NCBI GenBank assembly: GCA_016200955.1
Contig: JACQDU010000761.1
Coordinates: 1 to 12,226, forward strand
Direction of reading: 5' to 3'
DNA length: 12,226 bases
From: a bacterium
Lineage (GTDB): Bacteria; Planctomycetota; J058; JACQDU01
A program made the position numbers and the translations under genes. The notes under the pieces are model-generated. The model had not been told where the DNA came from. It did no database searches and worked only from the letters and a program-made list of their open reading frames with translations. Below are positions 1 to 6,777 of this stretch, one piece after another (position 1 is the first letter of the stretch; each line of letters starts with the position of its first letter).

Positions 1-145
1 CGAGCGGCCCGCTCACGAAGTCACGGCGCCCACGCCAGCGCCGACGCGATCGTGGCAGCGAATTGATAGCCAACTTGATGGACCAACCGCGAGCACTCAT
101 GAATGATGCGGGCTAGAGGCGCCTCCGATCCGCGGTGGGGTTCCC

Positions 146-333
146 GAGATACGCGGTCGCGTTCCTGAGATACGCGCTCGTGTTCCCGAGATGCGCGGTC
201 GCGTTCCAGAGATGCGCGGTCGCGTTCCAGAGATGCGCGGTCGCGTTCCAGAGATGCGCAGCCACGTTCCCGAGATGCGCGCTTGCGTTCCGAGATGCGC
301 GCTCGCGTTCCTGAGATGCGCGCTCGCGTTGCT
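146..333. repeat. 21-bp tandem repeat (minisatellite), about 9 units
   Basis: The unit is GAGATGCGCGGTCGCGTTCC plus one variable last base. Units start at 146, 167, 188, 209, 230, 251, 272, 292 and 313. The three central units (188-250) are identical, while units on both sides carry substitutions, as expected of an array growing by slippage or unequal exchange. The unit at 272-291 is one base short. A degenerate copy precedes the array (about 126-145), and a related half-unit occurs near 401-418. There are no unique spacers between units, so this is not a CRISPR array. Confidence 0.9.
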
Positions 334-360
334 GACGGCTCTGGCAGCTCGATTTGCGCA

Positions 361-389
361 GTGGGGACGGGCGTCTCGCCCGTCCCCAC
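361..389. repeat. Perfect palindrome, REP-like element
   Basis: Two perfectly complementary 13-bp arms, GTGGGGACGGGCG (361-373) and CGCCCGTCCCCAC (377-389), flank the 3-nt loop TCT. No T-tract follows on either strand, so it is a poor intrinsic terminator. From memory, near-identical 'GGGACGGGCG...' palindromes occur as dispersed intergenic repeats in several large G+C-rich genomes; this is recollection, not a search result. It lies 28 bp after the minisatellite and 115 bp before the gene at 505. Confidence 0.75.
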
Positions 390-493
390 GCCGTCAGGCG
401 AGGCGCTCGCGTTCTCGAGGGTCCCGCGAGGAGGTTGAAAGAGAATCGCGAGCGCCGCCCGCTCTCCGGGAGGGTCGTAGTTCCCGGCAAGAA

Positions 494-498
494 AGGAG
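494..498 (+). promoter_or_regulatory. Ribosome-binding site (AGGAG)
   Basis: AGGAG ends 6 nt before the ATG at 505, a canonical Shine-Dalgarno spacing. It fixes the start of the small gene and is the clearest ribosome-binding site on the plus strand of this window. Confidence 0.8.
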
Positions 499-504
499 AC
501 TCAC

Positions 505-900
505 ATGTCTCACAGGAAGCTCGGATCCAGGCTCGTGGACAAGGCGGCGAGGAGGCTCGCGGGGCTCAAGGCGATCGACCCCGAGCTCGTGCTCGAGCAC
601 GGCGTGAGCACGAAGAGCGTCTCCCACGCCCAGCACGACCTCCTGGCTCACCTCGAGAGCTACAACACGAAGCTCTCGGATCTCGACGCCGAGCGCGACG
701 CGGTGAAGGCCGCGGAGAAGGTCCTCCGGGACCAGCTCGAACGAGCGCTCGCGGGCGTCATCACGAAGTTCGGGAAGGACTCCGAGGAGTACAAGGCAGC
801 CGGCGGAGTCAAGCGGAGCGACCGGAAGCGCTTCCGGCGGAAGCCGCCCGCTTCCCCCTCCGCGCCTCCCTCCTCGGGAGGCGCGGCGAAGGCGAGCTGA
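505..900 (+). CDS. Small basic coiled-coil protein, unknown function
   Basis: The protein is 131 residues, and its ATG is supported by AGGAG six bases upstream. I cannot name its function. Residues 1-25 are basic and helical. Residues 45-85 form a charged, heptad-like helix rich in Leu, Glu, Asp and Lys, probably a coiled coil. Residues 89-110 carry the segment KFGKDSEEYKAAGGV followed by KRSDRKRFRRK. I recall a similar 'GxDSxEYexxGGxrxSeRkR' ending in uncharacterised small proteins of other bacteria, but I could not check this. The tail (113-131) is Pro/Ser/Ala-rich and probably disordered. There is no signal peptide or membrane segment, so it should be cytoplasmic; its basic tail could bind nucleic acid, which is only a guess. 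It stands alone, convergent with the large kinase gene. A strong inverted repeat lies inside its 3' end, and coding-like sequence continues in frame past its TGA. Confidence 0.8.
   Translation: MSHRKLGSRLVDKAARRLAGLKAIDPELVLEHGVSTKSVSHAQHDLLAHLESYNTKLSDLDAERDAVKAAEKVLRDQLERALAGVITKFGKDSEEYKAAGGVKRSDRKRFRRKPPASPSAPPSSGGAAKAS
860..886. repeat. GC-rich inverted repeat inside the 3' end of the small gene
   Basis: An 11-bp perfect stem, CCGCGCCTCCC (860-870) and GGGAGGCGCGG (876-886), encloses the loop TCCTC. It encodes part of the Pro/Ser/Gly-rich tail and ends 12 nt before the last base of the stop codon. No U-run follows, so termination is uncertain. It could instead protect the mRNA 3' end or simply reflect codon bias. 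Confidence 0.6.
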
Positions 901-1013
901 TCGCGCGAAGCTCTCCTGGTCGGCCTCGTTCCCGCCGAGCACAACTGGGTCGCCGACGAGGTCACGAAGATCCACATGCTCTGGTGGGCCTGGAAGACAG
1001 AACGACCTGATGC

Positions 1014-4000
1014 TCAGCGGCCCCTCTTGAGCTCCTCGAGCATCTTCTTGACCGCGGGGAGGTCCTCGTCCTCCGGGGCCGCGAGCTGGACGAACTTCTC
1101 GAGGTCGGCGATCCCGTCCTTCTTGTCGCCCTTCTTCCGCCGGACCTCGGCGCGCGTCTTCCACGGGAGCGCGAGCTTGGGGGCGAGCTCGATCGCCTTC
1201 TCGCTGTCGGAGAGCGCGCCGTCCTGGTCGCCTTTCAGGAACCTCACGGCTCCGCGGCGGGCCCAGGCCTGCGGGATCGCCGCGTCGATCGCGATCGCGC
1301 GGTCGAGATCGGCTCGCGCCCCGTCCAGGTCCTTCTTCCTCTGCTTGAGGTAGGCGCGGTTCACGTAGACCTCGGCGTAGGAGCCCGGGTCGAGCGAGAT
1401 CGCGTGGTCGTAGTCCGCGAGAGCGCCCGCGAGGTCGCCCTTCTGGTCCTTCACGATCCCGCGGTTCACCCACGCGGGCACGTAAGTCGGGTTCATGTCG
1501 ATGATCCGCTGGACGTCCGCGAGCGCGCCGTCAAGGTCCTTCGTCTGGATGCGCGCGAACATGCGGGTCTCGAGGAGTCGGATCGACCGCGGCTCGAGAT
1601 CGAGCGCGCGCGTCGTGTCCTCGAGCGCGTGGTCGGGCTGGCCCTTGCCCAGCCAGAGCTGCGCGCGCTCGGCGAGCGCTCCCACGAACCGAGGATCCAT
1701 CTCGATGGCCTTCGCCTGGTCGGCGATGGCGCCGTCTCGATCTCCCTTGAGCGCGCGGGCGAGGGCGCGGTTGTGCCAGAACACGGCGAACCGGCCGTCG
1801 TTCTCGATGGCGCACGTCGCGTCCGCGATCGCGCCGTCCTGGTCTCCCGTGAGGCGCTTCGCGAAGCTGCGGTTGTTCCAGGCCGGCCCGTACTTCGGGT
1901 CGAGCTCGACGGCGCGCGTGTCGTCCGCGATCGAGCCCGCCGGGTCCTTCTTCGCGAGCTTCGCGCGCCCGCGCTTCGAGTAGACCGGGGCCCGGTTCGG
2001 CTCGAGCTCGATGGACCGGGAGAGGTCGGCGATCGCGCCGTCCATGTCGCCCTTGTCGAAGCGGACGGTGCCTCGCGCCTCGAGCGCGACAGCGCAAGCC
2101 GCATCGAGGGAGAGGGCGCGCTCGGCGTCCGCGAGCGCCCCGTCCGCGTCGCGCCGTTCTCTCCGTGCGTTCGCCCGGCATCCCCAGGCGAGCGAGAGGT
2201 CCGGCGCGAGCTCGATTGCCTTCGCGGCGTCCTTGATCGCGGCCTCCCACTGCTCCTTGTCGATGCGAGCGAGCGCCCGGCTCGCCCACGCGAGGCCGAG
2301 CTCCGGCCCCAGCTCGACCGCGCGCGAGGAGTCCGCGACGCACCCCCCCACGTCTCCCGTCGAGTGCTTCGAGATCGCGCGGCGCGCGAAGGCCTCGGCG
2401 CACGAGGGCTGGAGCTCCAGGGCCCGGGAGAAGTCGGCGATCGCACCCGCGTGGTCTCTCGCGGCGGCCTTCGCCTGGCCGCTCTCGCAGAGGCTCTCGG
2501 CGGTCTCGCCCTGGCCCTTCGGCAGGAGCGAAGCGACCTTCTTCCAGAAAGGACGCGCGGGGCCGAGCTGCTTTCTCCTCTGCAGGACGGAGCGCTCGGC
2601 CTGCGCGCCGCCGAGCCGGAGGAGCGTCGCCGCCGCGTCGAACGCGCGCTCGTCGTCTTCTTCAAGGAAGAGAAGCTTCGCGAGAGGAGCCACGGCTCCC
2701 TCGGAGACCTTCATGCGAGAGAGCGCCTCGCACGAGAGCTTCTCGAGGCGCAGACCTCCCGGCCCGAGCTTCGCCGTCTGCGCGAGGGCGACCTGGGCCC
2801 ACGAGCTCGCCTCGGTCCCCGGCCGCGAGCGGACCGCCCTCGCCTCGAGCCGTCTCCTCGCTTGCACGATGAGAGACGCCGACTCGGGGTCGAGCTCGTC
2901 CGGGCAGATCGCGAAGCGCCGGTCGAGCGCGCCGTCGAGGCCCTCGAGGGGCTGCGCTCCCTCGCGCGCTTCCTCGTCGTCGGGCAGCCTCGCCGCGAGG
3001 AGGACCTCGCGCGCCGCCTCGTTGAGCCGCGCCGCGACGTCCTCGAGCGCCTTCGCGACGAGCTTGACCGCGACGGCGTCGCCCGGCCTCGCGAGCTTCT
3101 CGAGCGCCTCGTCGTAGTCGGAGAGCGCCTCGAGCTTGCCCGCGCGCGCTCTCTCGAGGATCGCGGCGATCTCCTTCGGCCGCGCCTCCTTGGCGCGGGC
3201 CTCGGCCTCGCGCTTCTCCTTCTCCTGCTGCTCGCGTTCCTTCTCGAGGCGGGCTCGCTCCTGCTCGGCCTGGGCGTCCTTCGCCTGGTCGGCCGCGTGG
3301 AGCGCCCAGGCGACGGAGCCGGCGACTCCCACGAGGATCACGACGCCCACGAAGATCGCCCGCGCGTTCTTCCGGAGGCCCTTCGTCGCGCGCTCGACTC
3401 CGCCCTTGCTCGCCGTCTCGATCTTCTCTCCCTCGAGCCAGCGCCGGAGCTCCTCCGCGACCTCGCCCGCGGTCTCGAAGCGGTCCTCCTTCTTCTTCTC
3501 GAGGCATCGGAGCGCGATCGCGTCGAGCTCCCTGGGCACCCTCGGGTCCACGCTCCGCGCGGGCTCGGGCTCCTCGTTCAGGACCTTCTGCATGACCTCC
3601 ATGTTCGTATCGCCCACGAAGGGCGGGCGGCCGACGAGCATGCGGTAGAGCACTCCGCCGAGCGCGTAGATGTCCGAGTGAGGTCCCTGCTTGCGCGCCT
3701 CTCCCGAGGCCTGCTCCGGAGCCATGTAAGCCGGAGTCCCGAGGAGAGAGCCGGTCTTCGTCATGCGCTCGGCGCCCGTGACCTCGCGCGCGAGCCCGAA
3801 GTCCATGAGGTGAGGCTTGCCCTTCCTGTCGAGGAGGACGTTCTCGGGCTTCACGTCCCGGTGGATGACGCCGTTCTCGTGAGCGTGGTCGAGCGCGAGG
3901 GCGATGTCGCGAGCGATCTCGACGACCTTCCTCACGGGCATCTTCGACTTCGCGAGCGCTTGCTCGAGGCTCCCGCCCTCGACGAGCTCGAGGACGAGGA

Positions 4001-4841
4001 ACGGCCGGCCCTCGTGCTCGCCGACCTCGTAGACCGCGACGATCGCCTGGTGGCGGAGCTTCGCGGCGGCGCTCGCCTCGACCTTGAAGCGGCGCAGCGC
4101 CTCGCTCCCGGCGCGCGCGGGGTCGAGGATCATCTTGATCGCGACGGTCCTCTTGAGCTGCGTGTCGTAGGCCTTGAAGACGACTCCCATGCCGCCCCGG
4201 CCGAGCTCGCTCACGAGCACGTACTTCCCGACGCGGCGCTTCTTGTCGTTCGCCGCGGCGGCGACCTCGAGCGGGAGGTCGCTCGCGAGGTCCTCGGGCG
4301 GCCCATCGCCGCTCGGGAGCACGGGCTCGAGGACCGTCTGCTGCGTCTCCGCTCGCGCGCCGCGGCCCGGAGTGGACCGGGGAGTCCCGGAAGGCGGCGT
4401 CTGGCTCCACGAGGGAGCGAGGTTCGGGAAGGGGCTCCTCTGCGCGCCCGGAGGGACAGGCGTGACGTTACCGGGAGTCACGTTTCCCTGCGCAGCTCCT
4501 CCCGCGCCCTTCGCCGAGGGAAGCGCGACGCCGCACTTGGGACAGGGGGAGCCGGGGACGGCCTGCCCCATGGCGCCGCAAGCGAGGCAGACGAACGCGC
4601 GAGGCTTGGCCGCGGCCGGCGCCTGCGGTCTCGGCGAGAGCTCGTCTTGCCGGATGACGCCTCGCTCGACGAGGATCGCGGCGAGGCTCACGCGAGCCGG
4701 TCCTCCGCGCGCTTGCTGCGCGGCGAGGCACTGCTGGAGCTGCTCCCGCGTGAGGCGGCCCTGCGCCAAGAGCCCCTGGGCGAGCGCCCGGTCGTCCGGG
4801 AGCGGGTGCGGCGCCGCCGGCTGGGTCTCGAGGTTCGCCAT
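1014..4841 (-). CDS. Membrane Ser/Thr protein kinase with zinc ribbon and 14 TPRs
   Basis: The protein has 1275 residues. Residues 17-68 form a helical module (QGRLTREQLQQCLAAQQ, then a second helix) like the N-terminal helical domains of type II secretion/MshE ATPases, seen ahead of kinases in planctomycetes. A zinc ribbon follows (Cys85, 88, 100, 103), then a Pro-rich linker. The kinase domain spans about 207-470: GRGGMG loop 214-219, Lys236 in VAIK, HRDVKPEN 327-334 with catalytic Asp329, DFG 347-349, APE 374-376, and Thr/Ser at 361-365 in the activation loop. It looks catalytically complete. One membrane helix (about 496-515) is followed by a charged coiled coil (518-553), a helical region without clear homology (554-780), and 14 TPRs of 34 residues (781-1257). 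The expected topology is cytoplasmic kinase and external TPRs, autophosphorylating and phosphorylating partners brought by the scaffold. An in-frame TGA lies four codons upstream, so the ATG at 4841 is the earliest possible start; no good Shine-Dalgarno is visible. Its substrate is unknown. Confidence 0.95.
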   Translation of the reverse strand: MANLETQPAAPHPLPDDRALAQGLLAQGRLTREQLQQCLAAQQARGGPARVSLAAILVERGVIRQDELSPRPQAPAAAKPRAFVCLACGAMGQAVPGSPCPKCGVALPSAKGAGGAAQGNVTPGNVTPVPPGAQRSPFPNLAPSWSQTPPSGTPRSTPGRGARAETQQTVLEPVLPSGDGPPEDLASDLPLEVAAAANDKKRRVGKYVLVSELGRGGMGVVFKAYDTQLKRTVAIKMILDPARAGSEALRRFKVEASAAAKLRHQAIVAVYEVGEHEGRPFLVLELVEGGSLEQALAKSKMPVRKVVEIARDIALALDHAHENGVIHRDVKPENVLLDRKGKPHLMDFGLAREVTGAERMTKTGSLLGTPAYMAPEQASGEARKQGPHSDIYALGGVLYRMLVGRPPFVGDTNMEVMQKVLNEEPEPARSVDPRVPRELDAIALRCLEKKKEDRFETAGEVAEELRRWLEGEKIETASKGGVERATKGLRKNARAIFVGVVILVGVAGSVAWALHAADQAKDAQAEQERARLEKEREQQEKEKREAEARAKEARPKEIAAILERARAGKLEALSDYDEALEKLARPGDAVAVKLVAKALEDVAARLNEAAREVLLAARLPDDEEAREGAQPLEGLDGALDRRFAICPDELDPESASLIVQARRRLEARAVRSRPGTEASSWAQVALAQTAKLGPGGLRLEKLSCEALSRMKVSEGAVAPLAKLLFLEEDDERAFDAAATLLRLGGAQAERSVLQRRKQLGPARPFWKKVASLLPKGQGETAESLCESGQAKAAARDHAGAIADFSRALELQPSCAEAFARRAISKHSTGDVGGCVADSSRAVELGPELGLAWASRALARIDKEQWEAAIKDAAKAIELAPDLSLAWGCRANARRERRDADGALADAERALSLDAACAVALEARGTVRFDKGDMDGAIADLSRSIELEPNRAPVYSKRGRAKLAKKDPAGSIADDTRAVELDPKYGPAWNNRSFAKRLTGDQDGAIADATCAIENDGRFAVFWHNRALARALKGDRDGAIADQAKAIEMDPRFVGALAERAQLWLGKGQPDHALEDTTRALDLEPRSIRLLETRMFARIQTKDLDGALADVQRIIDMNPTYVPAWVNRGIVKDQKGDLAGALADYDHAISLDPGSYAEVYVNRAYLKQRKKDLDGARADLDRAIAIDAAIPQAWARRGAVRFLKGDQDGALSDSEKAIELAPKLALPWKTRAEVRRKKGDKKDGIADLEKFVQLAAPEDEDLPAVKKMLEELKRGR
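1071..2501 (-). repeat. 14-unit TPR-coding array, 102-bp period
   Basis: Residues 781-1257 of the kinase fall into 14 consecutive 34-residue units (one of 35), each close to the pattern W-x-x-R-[GA]-x-[AV]-...-K-G-D-x-x-G-A-[IL]-A-D-...-[RK]-A-I-E-L-x-P. At DNA level the period is 102 bp. The core coding for DGAIAD recurs many times with nearly identical codons, which keeps other frames open on both strands. Confidence 0.85.
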
Positions 4842-4940
4842 CGAGCGGGCTCAGTGTACATGAAAGGCTACGCGCGCGCCGCCCGAGCGGATCGTCGAAT
4901 AGTTGCTCCTTTCGGGTCAAAACATGCTTTTCTCTTCACT
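4842..4940. promoter_or_regulatory. Divergent promoter region with an A+T-richer patch
   Basis: This gap separates the minus-strand kinase (start 4841) from the plus-strand anchored protein (start taken as 4941). The part from about 4893 to 4940 is clearly richer in A and T than its surroundings and includes short A and T runs, as expected of promoters in a G+C-rich genome. A TTGACC (minus strand, 4920-4915) could be a -35 element, but the nearest TATTC (4901-4897) is only 13 nt away, too close for a standard sigma-70 promoter. I therefore call the region, not exact boxes. Confidence 0.4.
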
Positions 4941-5531
4941 GTGAGATCGCACGAGATCGCCCTCCTCCTCGCGCTCGCCGTGTGCGTCCACGTCGTCGTG
5001 CTTCTCGTCCAGAGGAGAAAGCGAGCCCGCGCCGTGATCCCGGCGCTCGAGATGGAGGACGGTGCTTACCTGGAGCTCGCCTCGATGGAAGCGAGAGCGC
5101 CCCGGGCGAGAAGGCTCGCGCTCACGGTCGGGGGAGGCGAGGCGATCCTCACGCTCGAGGACGCGGGCGAGGCGGTCGGGCCCGGGCCCGGTTTCTCCTT
5201 CGGGAAAGCGACGCTCGAGGCGAGGGACCGCGAGAGCGGGGCGCGCTTCCTCGACGCGGTCTCGCGCTGGCTCGAGCGCGGCGCGCCTCCTCCGAGGGAG
5301 CCTCCCGGGGCCCTCCTCGCGCCCTTCGCACTCGGTTACGTCGTCCTGGGAGAGAAGCGGGGCTTCCGCGCGCAGAAGCTGTTCCTCGAGACTCCGCGCC
5401 GGGCGGCCGAGGTCTTCCTGAACGTCTCCCACGACGGCACGCGAGCGCGGCTCCTCGAGAAGGACGACGCCTACCGCGAGGACCTGCTCGCGATCCTCGC
5501 GGAGGTCCTTCGAGACGGCGCGCCTTCGTGA
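4941..5531 (+). CDS. Membrane-anchored protein, unknown function
   Basis: With a GTG start at 4941 the protein has 196 residues. It begins with a short polar stretch, one hydrophobic helix (about 5-23) and then a basic QRRKRAR cluster, which fits a signal anchor whose positive side stays in the cytoplasm, leaving the rest cytoplasmic. The remainder (35-196) is a soluble alpha/beta domain without motifs I recognise. It includes an Arg/Ala/Glu-rich central part, then FRAQKLFLE, VFLNVSHDGTRARLLEKD and a final amphipathic helix. An ATG at 4860 in the same frame would add 27 residues. I prefer 4941 because those residues fall in the A+T-rich patch and would place a basic tail before the anchor, though neither start has a good Shine-Dalgarno. 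It is transcribed divergently from the zinc-ribbon kinase and may share its promoter region. Its stop is 4 nt from that of the convergent histidine kinase. Confidence 0.7.
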   Translation: MRSHEIALLLALAVCVHVVVLLVQRRKRARAVIPALEMEDGAYLELASMEARAPRARRLALTVGGGEAILTLEDAGEAVGPGPGFSFGKATLEARDRESGARFLDAVSRWLERGAPPPREPPGALLAPFALGYVVLGEKRGFRAQKLFLETPRRAAEVFLNVSHDGTRARLLEKDDAYREDLLAILAEVLRDGAPS

Positions 5532-5535
5532 TCCT

Positions 5536-6756
5536 TCAGCTCGCGAGCGGAAGCTCGAGCGCTAAGGCGGCGCCTCGCTGCGAGTCGAGGCACGCGAGCG
5601 TCCCTCCGTGCTCGATCGCGACGAGACGCGCGAGCGCGAGGCCGAGGCCGGTGCCGCCTTCCTTCGTCGTGACGAAGGGCTCGAAGATCCGATCGCGCAC
5701 CGAGGCCGCGACGCCCGGCCCTTCGTCGGTGACGAGGAAGCGCACGGACCTCTCTCGCAAGGAGACGGCGAGCGCCACGCGCCCGCCGGTCGGGCTCGCC
5801 TCGATCGCGTTCAGGAGGAGGTTCAGGAGAGCTTGCTTGAGCGCGCGCGGATCGACGCGCACCGCCCGCGCGAGCGCTCCTCCCTCCTCCTTCTTCTCGA
5901 TCGTGAGCCCGCGATGCTCGAGCGTGCGGCGGAGGAGCGCGAGGACGGAGTCCACGGCCTCGCCCGGGAGAACGGCTCGCGGCTCGAAGGGCCGCCGCCC
6001 TCCTCCGAGCAAGCGAAGCTCGTCCACGAGCAGCGAGAGACGATCCACCTCGCCCGCCACGACGTCGATCGCCTCGCGGTCGCGCTCGCTCGAGACGGCG
6101 TCTCGCAGCGTCTCCGCCGTGAGCTTGATCGCGCCGAGCGGGTTCTTGACCTCGTGCGCGAGCGCGCTCACGAGGCGCTCGAGGGCCTGCGTCCTCTCGC
6201 GCACGACGGAGCGCTCCTTCCACGCGCCGAGGACGGCCGCGAGGAGGACTCCGATCACCGAGAGGACGAGGACCGGCCGCGTCGCGCGCGCGCGCTCCTG
6301 CGCGACGAGCTCTCGCGGGTAGAGGAGAAAGAGCGCCGATCCCTCTCCTCGCGGCTCGAGGGGCGCCGCGGCGACGAGCGCGCCGTCAGCGCCGACCGCG
6401 GCCTCGCGGATCTCGACGTCCTTCCCCGGGAGCGCGAGCGCGCCCGACTCGAGCGCCCGCTCGAGCTCGCGCGCCCGCGGTGCGTCGAGGCTCGTCGCCT
6501 GGACCTTCTTGCCCACCACGACGACGACCTCGGCGTGGATGTAGTTCGCGATCTGCGAGACCGTCGCGTCGGAGAAGCGGTAGTGCGCTCCCGTGATGAG
6601 GCGCGCGGTGTCCTTGAGCTGCTCGTGGATCCGGTCCTCGACCGTGCGGCCGACGAGCCAGACCGCGATCCCCGAGATGGCGACCGCGAGGAGCGCGAAC
6701 AGCCCCGCGAACGGGAGCGCGATCCGCGAGCCTCGGCCGGGCACGAGAGCTTGCAC
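5536..6756 (-). CDS. Two-transmembrane sensor histidine kinase (orphan)
   Basis: The protein has 406 residues. Membrane helices lie at about 12-36 and 160-178, flanking a 120-residue extracytoplasmic region that should be the sensor; it resembles no ligand-binding domain I can name. A linker leads to the dimerisation/phosphoacceptor domain with ALAHEVKNPLGAIK, placing the phosphoacceptor at His201 (H-box, HisKA type). The ATPase domain shows an N-box LLNLLLNAIEA (Asn316), G1 DEGPGV (344-349), an F-box around FEPFVTTK, and G2 GTGLGLALA (369-377). All catalytic boxes are intact, so it should autophosphorylate. The start is GTG, supported by TAGGA seven bases upstream. The gene follows the second Ser/Thr kinase by 90 nt, a gap almost filled by a nested inverted repeat. 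No response regulator gene is present in the window, so its partner must be encoded elsewhere. Its 3' end converges on the anchored protein gene with no space for a terminator. Confidence 0.95.
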   Translation of the reverse strand: MQALVPGRGSRIALPFAGLFALLAVAISGIAVWLVGRTVEDRIHEQLKDTARLITGAHYRFSDATVSQIANYIHAEVVVVVGKKVQATSLDAPRARELERALESGALALPGKDVEIREAAVGADGALVAAAPLEPRGEGSALFLLYPRELVAQERARATRPVLVLSVIGVLLAAVLGAWKERSVVRERTQALERLVSALAHEVKNPLGAIKLTAETLRDAVSSERDREAIDVVAGEVDRLSLLVDELRLLGGGRRPFEPRAVLPGEAVDSVLALLRRTLEHRGLTIEKKEEGGALARAVRVDPRALKQALLNLLLNAIEASPTGGRVALAVSLRERSVRFLVTDEGPGVAASVRDRIFEPFVTTKEGGTGLGLALARLVAIEHGGTLACLDSQRGAALALELPLAS

Positions 6757-6763
6757 GGTGAGA

Positions 6764-6768
6764 TCCTA
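6764..6768 (-). promoter_or_regulatory. Ribosome-binding site (TAGGA) of the histidine kinase
   Basis: On the minus strand TAGGA stands seven bases before the GTG at 6756. This supports GTG as the start and gives the first membrane helix a normal short cytoplasmic lead. It lies just downstream of the inverted repeat 6778-6843. Confidence 0.6.
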
Positions 6769-6777
6769 CCGCCTCGC

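Larger units (their letters stand above)
1..504. other. Intergenic region with repeats, no convincing gene
   Basis: No reading frame here looks like a real protein. Frames on both strands are open mainly because a 21-bp repeat (a multiple of three) fills 146-333, and they translate to low-complexity Arg/Glu/Ser-rich heptads. A 20-bp repeat unit at 272-291 shifts the frame inside the array, which argues against coding. The stretch 1-145 shows no recognisable motif beyond one degenerate repeat copy at about 126-145. A perfect palindrome lies at 361-389. The promoter of the gene at 505 should lie between about 390 and 490, but I see no clear -35/-10 pair there. Confidence 0.7.

Noticed and set aside
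146..333. CRISPR array
   Set aside because: Units are directly adjacent with no unique spacers, and no cas genes are in the window.
21..389. Minus-strand open frame through the repeats
   Set aside because: Its start lies inside the palindrome and its middle is the minisatellite; no domain or ribosome-binding site is present.
191..607. Plus-strand open frame beginning with MRGRVPE heptads
   Set aside because: It is the translation of the 21-bp minisatellite, loses the repeat frame at the 20-bp unit, and then runs out of frame through the gene at 505.
1071..2501. Repeated GCGATCGC octamers, like the cyanobacterial HIP1 element
   Set aside because: They recur because the TPR consensus Gly-Ala-Ile-Ala-Asp is coded as GGCGCGATCGCCGAC; they follow the protein repeat rather than a separate element.
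1404..5531. A plus-strand open frame of more than 1300 codons opposite the large kinase gene
   Set aside because: It is the antisense of a clear kinase-TPR gene. The 102-bp repeats and high G+C at wobble positions keep it open, and its translation is Arg/Leu/Glu/Asp-rich without domains. Only its last part (from about 4941) is real.
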